Shown: in pieces, positions 56,989 to 64,000 of the stretch | How the letters are laid out: each line of letters begins with the position of its first letter | Position numbering within the stretch: the stretch's first letter is position 1 | Source of the DNA: UBA12014 sp029248335 | GTDB lineage: Bacteria; Planctomycetota; Phycisphaerae; Phycisphaerales; SM1A02 | Reading direction: 5' to 3' | NCBI GenBank assembly: GCA_029248335.1 | Contig: JAQWJM010000038.1 | Span: 1 to 64,000, forward strand | DNA: 64,000 nt | Translations under genes and position numbers: made by a program | The notes under the pieces: model-generated | The model's database searches: none | Told to the model about the DNA's origin: nothing | Seen by the model: the letters and a program-made list of their open reading frames with translations, nothing else

Positions 56989-57926
56989 TGGAGATCACGA
57001 GCCAGCTCGAAGCCGTCGGGATTTCCGGCAGTCCCGTGGTCAGGCGTTCGATGTCGGGGGATTCCGGGGCTTGCGTCCGGGTCGTCGAACTCGACGGCGA
57101 ACGTCTCGTCGTCGTGAAGACGAGCCCCGCGGTCCGGAACGCATCGAACCTCGATCGCTCGCCGCCCGGCGGTTTCACCAGGATCCACGAGGAGGCGGCG
57201 GGGCTCTCGCTCATCGCGGCGACGAACACCGTGGCGGTTCCCGGGATTCTGGGCTGCGGCGTACATGCCGGAACCGGGATACTGATCCTCGAACATCTGG
57301 TCGTGGCCCGGGGCCCGGCGGAGGACGATGGGGCGTGGATCGACTTCGGTCGCGATCTCGCCGACCTTCATCTGGCCGAACCGCCCTCGAGCTCCGGACG
57401 CTTCGGACTCGAACACGACAATCACCTCGGTGGAACGTTCCAGGACAATCGTTCGGAGGCGGATTGGTGCGAGTTCGTGGTGAAACGCCGGATCGAACCG
57501 ATGATCCGGCGACTGCAGGCGGGCCGACTGCTCGAAGCGCAGGAGAAGTCCGGCCTCGATCGCCTCGCCGACGCGATCCCCGATCTCCTTCCGGCGAACA
57601 TCAGACCCGGACTCATACACGGTGATCTCTGGAGTGGAAACGCGTTGATGACGGCGGACCGTGGCGTCGTGATCATCGATCCCGCGGTGGTCACCGGGGA
57701 TCCGCTCTTCGAGATCGGGATGATGCGACTCTTCGGCGGGTTCCCGCACGCCTGCGAGGAATCACTGCTCACGCGACTGGGCGAGATCGGCGGCCCGGCG
57801 ATGCTCGAGCGGCAGGAGGCCCGCATCGAACTCGGAAAGCTCAGCCACCTTCTCAATCACTGGTTGCTCTTCGGCCGCGGTTACGCCGCCGCGGCGATGC
57901 GTTCCGCCGCGACACTCACATCCTGA
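56988..57926 (+). CDS. Fructosamine/ketosamine kinase family protein
   Basis: 312 residues of the fructosamine kinase family. Evident blocks are LVVVKTSP, FTRIHEEAAGLSLIAAT, GRFGLEHDNHLGGTFQDN, LIHGDLWSGNAL (catalytic Asp) and VIIDPAVVTGDPLFEIGMM (metal Asp). It phosphorylates ketosamines on glycated proteins so that they fall off. Start at ATG 56988, coupled to the phosphatase. Many bacterial homologs prefer ribulosamines and erythrulosamines. Confidence 0.9.
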   Translation: MEITSQLEAVGISGSPVVRRSMSGDSGACVRVVELDGERLVVVKTSPAVRNASNLDRSPPGGFTRIHEEAAGLSLIAATNTVAVPGILGCGVHAGTGILILEHLVVARGPAEDDGAWIDFGRDLADLHLAEPPSSSGRFGLEHDNHLGGTFQDNRSEADWCEFVVKRRIEPMIRRLQAGRLLEAQEKSGLDRLADAIPDLLPANIRPGLIHGDLWSGNALMTADRGVVIIDPAVVTGDPLFEIGMMRLFGGFPHACEESLLTRLGEIGGPAMLERQEARIELGKLSHLLNHWLLFGRGYAAAAMRSAATLTS

Positions 57927-57939
57927 TGGTCGGCGGAAT

Positions 57940-59034
57940 TCAGCCGTTCTTCGATGCGAAATCCGACATGAACGACGCGAGGGCGTCGCAACCGGCCGGG
58001 GGGAAGGCGTTGTAGATCGATGCCCGGATCCCACCGACGGAACGATGGCCCTTCAGCCCGTCCATGCCCGCGGCCTTCGCCTCGGCGACGAACGTCTTCT
58101 CGAGCGATTCCTCGGGAAGACGGAAGGTCACGTTCATCTCGGAGCGGCTGCCTTCGGCGGCGTGACCCCGATAGAAGCCACCACTTCCGTCGATCGCGTC
58201 GTAGATCGTCTTCGCCTTGGCCGTGTTGTGGGTCGCGATGCCTTCGAGGCCGCCCATCTCGAGGATCCACTCGAAGACGAGACCCATGCAGTACACGCCG
58301 AACACCGGGGGGGTGTTGAGTCGCGAGCCCTGGGCGGCCTGCTTGCGGTAGTCGAGGAGATCGATGGTCTCGCGACAGGATCGTTCGAGCATGTCCTTGC
58401 GGATGATCACGAGCGCGACGCCCGAAGGGCCGAGGTTCTTCTGGGCACCGGCGTAGACGAGGGCGTGGTCCGCGTGATTCCACGGGCGTCCGAACATCTC
58501 GCTGCTCGCGTCGCAGACCAGGGGCGCGTCGGAGACCGGCGGCGTCGCGTACCGGGTGCCGTAGATCGTGTTGTTCGAGCAGTAGTGGAAGTACGCCGCA
58601 TCGGCCGTCGTCTTCAGCTCGTCCGCCGAGGGGCAGTGGTCGTACCCGCACGCCGAGCCGTCGAACGCGACGTTCACGTTTCCGAACTTCCGGGCCTCCT
58701 TGATCGCCTTGGTGGTCCAGGTGCCGGTGTCCGGATAGTCGGCGGTCGCGTCCTCGGGCAGGAAGTTCATCGGGATCATCCCGAACTGCATCGATGCGCC
58801 GCCCTGAAGGAAGAGGATCTCGTGATCGTCGCCGAGGCCGGCGAGCCGGCGGCAGCGGTCGATCGCCTCGTCGAAGACGCGATCGATCACCGGCCCGCGG
58901 TGGCTGTGTTCGAGCACGCCGATGCCGCTGCCGTCGATGTCCCAGACGTCCTCGCGGATCCGCTCGAGGACGGGTTCGGGCATCACGGCGGGACCGGCGG
59001 AGAAGTTGAAGATTCGGGTGGAGGTGGTCGACAT
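57940..59034 (-). CDS. serC: Phosphoserine aminotransferase
   Basis: SerC converts 3-phosphohydroxypyruvate to phosphoserine. The 364-residue protein has RIFNFSAGPAVMPEPVLE at the start, FLQGGASMQFGMIPMN, and the PLP lysine in YAGAQKNLGPSGVALV. The C-terminus (HRSVGGIRASIYNAFP) is typical. ATG 59034 is chosen because the upstream frame lies in serA. It is 59 bases after serA in the same operon. Confidence 0.95.
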   Translation of the reverse strand: MSTTSTRIFNFSAGPAVMPEPVLERIREDVWDIDGSGIGVLEHSHRGPVIDRVFDEAIDRCRRLAGLGDDHEILFLQGGASMQFGMIPMNFLPEDATADYPDTGTWTTKAIKEARKFGNVNVAFDGSACGYDHCPSADELKTTADAAYFHYCSNNTIYGTRYATPPVSDAPLVCDASSEMFGRPWNHADHALVYAGAQKNLGPSGVALVIIRKDMLERSCRETIDLLDYRKQAAQGSRLNTPPVFGVYCMGLVFEWILEMGGLEGIATHNTAKAKTIYDAIDGSGGFYRGHAAEGSRSEMNVTFRLPEESLEKTFVAEAKAAGMDGLKGHRSVGGIRASIYNAFPPAGCDALASFMSDFASKNG

Positions 59035-59093
59035 GCGCGGCGCTCGTAGGGGTGTGTCGTCGGACGGAATCGGAACGGGGAGAGGCTGGAGGA

Positions 59094-60356
59094 TCAGTGG
59101 GCCGAGACGTCGACGCTGATCACGTGTTCGCCGCCCCGGAGGGCTTCGGCGAGATCGTCGGTCGGAGGTTCGGAGACGCGGATCCTGGCGCAGGCGGCCT
59201 CGCCGCCGACGTAGATGACGTTCTCCATGTCCTCGACGTTGAGACCGCCGCGGCTCAGCACGTCGCAGATCGTGGCGAGGACGCCCGGTCGGTTGAAGTG
59301 CCGGATGGTGAGGCTCGCCGCGCCGGTGCCGGAGGCGATGTTGATGCAGTTGGGCGTGTCGCCGGTCTCGAGATGAACCCGGATCACCCGGACCGCTTCG
59401 GTGGCGATCGCGGTCTGGGCCTGGTCCGTGGAAGCGCCCACGTGATGGGTGCCGTACACCCCGGGAAGCTTCACGATGTCGTCCTCGAAGTCGCCGGTGC
59501 CGCTCCCGGGCTCGTTCGCGAAGACGTCGAGCCCGGCTCGGATCCCCTTCTCCCCGATCGCGTCGGCGAGGGCGGTCTGGTCGATCACCGAGCCGCGGCT
59601 GGTGTTGACGAGGATCGCGCCGGGCTTCATCGCGGCGAGGAATTCGGGGGAGATGAGATGGCGGGTGTCGTCGTTGGCGGCCACGTTGACCGAGACCACG
59701 TCGCACATCCGGGCCAGGTTGATCAGGTTCTCGCAGGCATGACAGCCCGCGGATTCGGCTCGCGCCTCGGTGATCGAGCGACTCCAGGCGAAGACCCGCA
59801 TGCCGAAGGCGTTTCCGCGATCCGCGATCGCCTCGCCGATCCGGCCGAGACCGACGATGCCGAGGGTCCTTCCCGCGAGTCCGGGCGCCTTGGAGTACTC
59901 CTTCTTGTTCCACACGCCGGCACGAAGGTCGGCGACCTGGTCGGGGATGCGTCGATCACATCCGAGGATGAGTCCCCACGCGAGTTCGGCGACCGCGAGC
60001 GAGTTCTTGCCCGGGCAGTTCGCGACGGAGATGCCTCGGCCGCTCGCGGCCGCGACGTCGATGTTGTCGGTGCCGGCCCCGGCCCGGACGATGAGGGCCA
60101 TCTGTCCCGCCGCGTCGATCGCGTCGGCCCGGACCTTGGTGGAGCGGACGACGAGGATCTGGGGATCGTGCTCGGCGATCGCCGCGGGCAGCGTCTCGGG
60201 CGTCAGGTCGGGATGGGATTCGACGCGATGCCCGAGGGACTCGAGCGTCTCGATGCCGGACGCGTCGAACTTGTCGGCGATCAGGATCGTCGCGCCGTCG
60301 GACGCGTCGGCCGGGTCGGTGGACGACGCGGGCCTGGACATGGTGCCATTGCTCAT
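59094..60356 (-). CDS. serA: D-3-phosphoglycerate dehydrogenase with C-terminal ACT domain
   Basis: SerA starts serine synthesis by oxidising 3-phosphoglycerate. The 420-residue enzyme has the NAD motif GIVGLGRIGEAI, the substrate Arg region in NTSRGSVIDQTAL, Glu in VFANEPGSG and catalytic His in YGTHHVGAST. Residues 340-420 form an ACT domain (LTIRHFNRPGVLATICDVLS), which usually binds serine for feedback inhibition. ATG 60356 overlaps the DUF1015 stop. Confidence 0.95.
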   Translation of the reverse strand: MSNGTMSRPASSTDPADASDGATILIADKFDASGIETLESLGHRVESHPDLTPETLPAAIAEHDPQILVVRSTKVRADAIDAAGQMALIVRAGAGTDNIDVAAASGRGISVANCPGKNSLAVAELAWGLILGCDRRIPDQVADLRAGVWNKKEYSKAPGLAGRTLGIVGLGRIGEAIADRGNAFGMRVFAWSRSITEARAESAGCHACENLINLARMCDVVSVNVAANDDTRHLISPEFLAAMKPGAILVNTSRGSVIDQTALADAIGEKGIRAGLDVFANEPGSGTGDFEDDIVKLPGVYGTHHVGASTDQAQTAIATEAVRVIRVHLETGDTPNCINIASGTGAASLTIRHFNRPGVLATICDVLSRGGLNVEDMENVIYVGGEAACARIRVSEPPTDDLAEALRGGEHVISVDVSAH

Positions 60357-61621
60357 TGAACGGGCTCCCGGTTGGTTTCGAATCGATGGGCGAAGAGTCC
60401 GCTCCGGAGTTTCGGCTCGAACCAGGTGGATTTGGGTGGCATGATCTCGCCCGCGTCGGCGACGCGAAGGAGCTCGGCCATGCTGGTCGGATGCATGCTG
60501 AAGGCGACGGCCCATTCGCCGGCGTCGACGAGGCGTTCCAGTTCCGCGACGCCCCGGCTTCCGCCCACGAAGCCGATCCGGTCGTCGATGCGGGGATCAC
60601 CGATGGCGAGCAGGGGGCCGAGGACGCGATCCTGCAGGAGCGCGACGTCGAGGCAGGCGATGGGGTCGGCTCGATCGATCGTGGCGTCGTCGAAGGTGAG
60701 TCGATGCCAGCCCGAAGCGAGCCGGATGCAGACCGACCCCGCGTCGGTCGGTTCGGGGGTGGTTCCGTCTTCGATCGCCTCCACCGCGCCCAGCGAGCCG
60801 AGTCGTTCGAGGAAGTCGGTCTCGGACATTCCGTCGAGATCCCGGACGACCCGGTTGTAGGGAAGGATCTGGAGTTCGGATTCCGGGAACACCACCGCGA
60901 GGATGCGGTTGTACTCCTCGTCGCCCTGATGGTCGGGGTTCCGGGCCCCGCGTTCCTCCGCGATGCGGCCGCCGGCCGCGGACCGATGGTGGCCGTCGGC
61001 GATGTAGAGCTCGGGGACGTCGGCGAACATCGCACCGAAGGCGGCGGTGTCCTTGACCCGCCAGAGGGTGTGGGTGACGTCGTCGCACACGAAGTGCATC
61101 AGGGGTCGATCGGTCGTGGCGGAGACGATCGCAGACTTGATTTCCTCGGCGTCGGGGGCGTCGTCTCGAAAAGCGAGGAACACCGGTTCGGCGTGCACGC
61201 TCGAGACATCGAGGTGGCGGGTCCGGTCGTCCTCCTTCTCCGGACGGGTCTTCTCGTGTCGTCGAATCGTTCCGTTTCGATATTCGGACGCGTCGACGGT
61301 GCACACCAGGCCGAGTTGACGGTGACCGTTTCGGACGAGTCGGTACACGAAGAGTCCGGGTTCGTCCTCCTCGACGAGGACATCCGCGTCGAGGAGTCGC
61401 TCGAGATTCGCCCGGCCGCGTTCATAGACCTCCACGGCGTAGGGATCGGCGTCCTCGGCGAAGTCGATCTCGGGACGGATCACACGGAGATAACTGTTCG
61501 GACGTCCATCGGCGAGGTCCCTCGCCTCCGTCGTCGAGATCACGTCGTAGGGGGGGCACGACACCTCTGCGGCATGCGGGGGATGCGGCCGGATGGCCTT
61601 GAACGGGTGGATGATGCTCAT
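60353..61621 (-). CDS. DUF1015 family protein
   Basis: 422 residues. Conserved blocks are IHPFKAIRPHPPHAAEVSCP, PYDVISTTEARDLADG, NSYLRVIRPEID, YIADGHHRSAAG (a His-rich possible active site) and PYNRVVRDL. The family is often found beside serA/serC in bacteria; enzymatic activity is not established. The ATG at 61621 fits the family N-terminus. First gene of the DUF1015-serA-serC operon, with coupled overlap to serA. Confidence 0.88.
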   Translation of the reverse strand: MSIIHPFKAIRPHPPHAAEVSCPPYDVISTTEARDLADGRPNSYLRVIRPEIDFAEDADPYAVEVYERGRANLERLLDADVLVEEDEPGLFVYRLVRNGHRQLGLVCTVDASEYRNGTIRRHEKTRPEKEDDRTRHLDVSSVHAEPVFLAFRDDAPDAEEIKSAIVSATTDRPLMHFVCDDVTHTLWRVKDTAAFGAMFADVPELYIADGHHRSAAGGRIAEERGARNPDHQGDEEYNRILAVVFPESELQILPYNRVVRDLDGMSETDFLERLGSLGAVEAIEDGTTPEPTDAGSVCIRLASGWHRLTFDDATIDRADPIACLDVALLQDRVLGPLLAIGDPRIDDRIGFVGGSRGVAELERLVDAGEWAVAFSMHPTSMAELLRVADAGEIMPPKSTWFEPKLRSGLFAHRFETNREPVQ

Positions 61622-61880
61622 GCGAAGACTCCTGTCCGGACCCGGATCCGGCGTTCCGCATTCTACCTCCAGAAACGAGTTCGGAACGTCTCGCATCGAT
61701 CCGGCGGACGCCGGGATCGGTGCCCGCCGGGGAACGTCGAAATCCCGCCGAAACAACCGGGTTTCAACTGAAGGGATCGTCCGGGCGATCCGATATCTAA
61801 GGCGACGGCTCGCGAGGGGCGAGACGTCGAGAGAAGCCGGTCGCTGGAGAGCGATCGATCAACAATCTGACAGGACAGAC

Positions 61881-62201
61881 ATGACGACCCACGACGAAAC
61901 CGTTCACGGAACCGGATTCATCTCATCGACCCTCTCGATCTCCGGGGGGACCCCCCTCGATGGATCGGCCACCCTCTTCCAGCTCGATGGCGAGCGATTC
62001 GGCGAGATGCACTCGCTGGTCGAACTCGCGATCTCGGACCAGGCCCTCGAGGGCCGGACCACGACCCCGCTCTCCGCCGGCGCCGCGGTGTCGCTCGGCT
62101 TCGAAGCCCAGGGCACGCCGGCGCGGCACGGTGAGGTCGTGAAGTGCGACCCCTGTGGCGAGGGTTGGCGGATCGGCATTCGGCTCGCCGAGGCGGCCTG
62201 A
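61881..62201 (+). CDS. Short PilZ-like protein
   Basis: 106 residues from ATG 61881, with AGGA upstream. The end (GEVVKCDPCGEGWRIGIRLA) matches the beta strand pattern of PilZ domains, but the canonical RxxxR c-di-GMP motif is not obvious in the N-terminal part. It may be a degenerate PilZ or a structural cousin. Followed by a strong terminator, so it is probably a single-gene unit. Confidence 0.6.
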   Translation: MTTHDETVHGTGFISSTLSISGGTPLDGSATLFQLDGERFGEMHSLVELAISDQALEGRTTTPLSAGAAVSLGFEAQGTPARHGEVVKCDPCGEGWRIGIRLAEAA

Positions 62202-62621
62202 TCGCCTCGCCGTTCGACGGCACCCGACTCGAAACAGAAGCGACCCCGACCGGTGATCCGGTCGGGGTCGTCGCATTCCGATCGGATCGCGACCGAGGCG
62301 CGCGGTGGTTTCCGGACCGGAGCGGGCCGACTGGATGATCTGGCGCGGATCGCCCGGCGTGAGCCGAGGTGGATTGGCCCGGTTCGGCGACAGCGGAATC
62401 GATTTTCGATCTCGATGAACCGAAGTTCCACTTGTCGGACGACTCGTCCGATGTTGGCCGTCGTCGCTGGAGGGAAGGACGACTCGCCAACTTCGCCCGA
62501 TCGGTCGTGGTGCGAACGATCGGGTGTTTCCGGCGGTGACCACGTGTGTCTCCGTGAGTGAGGCGGCGGGGTGCCGCGAAGCGTGCAATCGAAACGAATC
62601 TTCCCGCAAGGAGCTGGACAC
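62202..62621 (+). other. 420-bp gap before the pseudopilin genes
   Basis: It holds the terminator at 62241-62270 and a short palindrome TCGGAC-GACTC-GTCCGA near 62435-62451. No gene or clear promoter pair is recognised in the rest. Confidence 0.5.
62241..62270 (+). terminator. Intrinsic terminator after the PilZ-like gene
   Basis: A perfect 13-bp stem, CGACCCCGACCGG with CCGGTCGGGGTCG, around TGAT. The T tract is weak (TCGCATT). Confidence 0.75.
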
Positions 62622-63047
62622 ATGAACAAGCGTCGAAACAACGTCAAGCGTGGCTTCACCCTCATTGAAATCCTGATCGTGGTCGTGATTCTCGGCATTC
62701 TCGCCGCGATCATCATCCCGCAGTTCACGGATGCCGCTCAGGATGCCGGTGCTTCGAGCGCCCGCAGCCAGCTCCAGACCATGCGGAGCCAGATCGAGCT
62801 CTATCGGGTTCAGAACAATGGTGCGGCGCCCGCCGACGATGGTGCCGGTGCCGGCCCCTGGGACGAACTCGTCGACGAGAACTACATCCGTTCCGCCCCG
62901 AACTGGCCGAACGGATTCACGTCGGTCTACGACGCGGCTGCCGGTGATCTCACGCTCACCTTCGATACCGCCGTCGCGCCGGTTCCGGACGTCGACGGCA
63001 ACGGGTCCAGCGAAGCGGCCGATGTGACCGCCATCGAGGCCTGGTGA
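62622..63047 (+). CDS. Type II secretion/type IV pilus-like pseudopilin (first copy)
   Basis: 141 residues from ATG 62622, AAGGAG nearby upstream. The prepilin cleavage site is KRG-FTLIEI (G11/F12, with E16 at position 5 of the mature protein), followed by the long helix LIVVVILGILAAIIIPQF. The C-terminal 19 residues, DVDGNGSSEAADVTAIEAW, match a dockerin-like half calcium loop (Asp/Asn at 1, 3, 5; Asp at 12). Such proteins assemble a periplasmic pseudopilus or a pilus. Confidence 0.9.
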   Translation: MNKRRNNVKRGFTLIEILIVVVILGILAAIIIPQFTDAAQDAGASSARSQLQTMRSQIELYRVQNNGAAPADDGAGAGPWDELVDENYIRSAPNWPNGFTSVYDAAAGDLTLTFDTAVAPVPDVDGNGSSEAADVTAIEAW

Positions 63048-63066
63048 TCGAGTGACGATGAACACC

Positions 63067-63098
63067 GCGGCACCTCGACCGACAGGTCGGGGTGCCGC
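63067..63098 (+). terminator. Hairpin between the two pseudopilin genes
   Basis: GCGGCACC with GGTGCCGC and CGACC with GGTCG form a stem with one T-G pair and a GACA loop, followed by TTCATCC. Probably a terminator or partial attenuator, which would make the second pilin a separate unit or lower its expression. Confidence 0.6.
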
Positions 63099-63201
63099 TT
63101 CATCCATCCGCCGGCGGACGTCGGGGCCCGGATGGTCTTGGAACGAATTTCGAGCATGTTCCGGGGGAAGGGGCGTTTCGTCCCGAAAAAGGAGCATTGG
63201 G

Positions 63202-63645
63202 ATGAGCGAACGACGTCGATCGACACCGACCGGATCATCGAGGGGTTTCACCCTCATCGAGATCCTGATCGTGGTCGTGATCCTCGGAATTCTCGCCGCG
63301 ATCATCATTCCGCAGTTCGCGAGCGCCCAGAGCACTGCTCGGGCGACCGCGATGAAATCACAACTCGGCACGGTGCGCAGTCAGATCGCGGCCTGGCAGG
63401 TCCGGAACAACGGAAGCGTCCCCGGCGGCGCGTCCGGGACCGCCGAGGAGGCGATGGACCAACTCATCGAGGATGGATTCCTCACCCGGACCGTCTACGT
63501 GTCTCCCGGGTTCGTGTGGATCTGGAACCCGGTGATGGCCGAGCTGGAACTCGAGTACGACGCCACGATCGATCCCTCCATCCCCGACGCGGACGGCGAC
63601 GGCGATGGTGATGCGGACGACATCTCGGTGATCCGGGCCTGGTGA
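63202..63645 (+). CDS. Type II secretion/type IV pilus-like pseudopilin (second copy)
   Basis: 147 residues from ATG 63202, with AAAGGAG upstream. Prepilin site SRG-FTLIEI (G15/F16, E20) and the same membrane helix as the first copy at near identity; the globular parts differ strongly. It also ends with an EF-hand-like loop, DADGDGDGDADDISVIRAW, with Asp at loop positions 1, 3, 5, 7, 9 and 12. Its stop overlaps the next ATG. Confidence 0.9.
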   Translation: MSERRRSTPTGSSRGFTLIEILIVVVILGILAAIIIPQFASAQSTARATAMKSQLGTVRSQIAAWQVRNNGSVPGGASGTAEEAMDQLIEDGFLTRTVYVSPGFVWIWNPVMAELELEYDATIDPSIPDADGDGDGDADDISVIRAW

Positions 63646-64000
63646 TGTCCGGATCACGGTCGGAAACATCCCGATCGTCGACGAACGGGCTCGGCGCGGC
63701 ATCCGTCATCGAACGGGTCCCGCCGGTTCGTCTCTTGATCGAACTTCTGATTCTCGCCGCGGTCGTGTCGGCGTGGACCTCGGGGGCCGCGGCGAAGTTC
63801 GGAACCGATCTCGCGTTCGATCGGCCCGATCTCAAGCAGACCCAGCGATTGATGACGCTGCAGTGGATGCGGGGCGTGGTCCCCGCGAATGCGAGCGTCG
63901 TCGCGTGGTTCGCAGGCGAGGCATCCGACGATCTGATGCTCGTCTGTCGATTCGACGGCCGGGAGCCGGGACCGATCTGGTCCGAGACCATGGTGCTCTG
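63645..64000 (+). CDS. Unknown single-helix membrane protein, runs off the window
   Basis: The frame from ATG 63645 (TGATG overlap with the second pseudopilin) is open to the last base, giving 118 residues so far. A basic/Ser-rich N-terminus precedes a helix near 29-50 (PVRLLIELLILAAVVSAW), then FGTDLAFDRPDLKQTQRLM and a soluble part. No family recognised. The coupling suggests a role with the pseudopilin. 3' end missing. Confidence 0.65.
   Translation, partial: MSGSRSETSRSSTNGLGAASVIERVPPVRLLIELLILAAVVSAWTSGAAAKFGTDLAFDRPDLKQTQRLMTLQWMRGVVPANASVVAWFAGEASDDLMLVCRFDGREPGPIWSETMVL

Overview
The window reads as chromosomal DNA of a GC-rich member of the Planctomycetota, most likely class Phycisphaerae. 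The main clues are three secreted proteins ending in a paired dockerin-like module of the form D-x-N-G-D-G...D...AWG, an alternative complex III respiratory cluster, a compact ECF sigma factor, and a tmRNA whose predicted tag ends in ALAA. This is a judgement from protein style and gene content, not from a marker-gene tree. No mobile elements, CRISPR arrays, rRNA or tRNA genes were seen; the only RNA gene found is tmRNA.

Layout. 1-4.2 kb: the end of a secreted subtilisin, a nitroreductase, and a DUF151 nuclease-like gene coupled to truD. 4.3-14.5 kb: one tightly packed plus-strand run encoding a cytochrome oxidase with an A1-type subunit I, a diheme cytochrome c, a Rieske protein, a b6-like cytochrome b with a fused cytochrome c, a CtaG assembly protein fused to a polyferredoxin, and a small FixH-like protein. 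14.5-17.9 kb: a minus-strand group (TatD, TatC, TadA, HAD hydrolase). 17.9-20.0 kb: an APC permease fused to PTS-EIIA-like and RCK_C-like domains. 20.4-35.3 kb: alternative complex III (actA-F), a Sco copper chaperone and an A2-type caa3 oxidase, followed by heme O/heme A synthases (ctaB, ctaA) at 35.3-37.9 kb.

37.9-43.2 kb holds a DUF3179 protein, an exported prenyltransferase-like repeat protein, a DUF1573 lipoprotein and an MDR-family oxidoreductase. 43.4-47.7 kb carries a tandem pair of large secreted cysteine-rich proteins whose 3' ends are nearly identical. 48.0-53.1 kb is a MacA/MacB/TolC-type efflux operon. 53.1-55.7 kb encodes an ECF sigma factor with a small coupled partner and an unknown membrane protein. 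56.0-56.4 kb is tmRNA. 56.5-57.9 kb is a phosphatase/fructosamine-kinase pair suggestive of protein deglycation. 57.9-61.6 kb is a serine-synthesis operon (DUF1015, serA, serC). The right end has a PilZ-like protein, two pseudopilins with unusual EF-hand-like C-termini, and a gene running off the edge.

Taken together, 30 kb encode two complete but different routes from quinol to oxygen: a Rieske/cytochrome b complex with an A1 oxidase, and alternative complex III with an A2 oxidase, plus copper-insertion and heme A supply genes. The most unusual items are the CtaG-polyferredoxin fusion, the altered PEWY motif of the cytochrome b, the permease-EIIA-RCK_C fusion, and the pseudopilins that end in a half-dockerin-like calcium loop.
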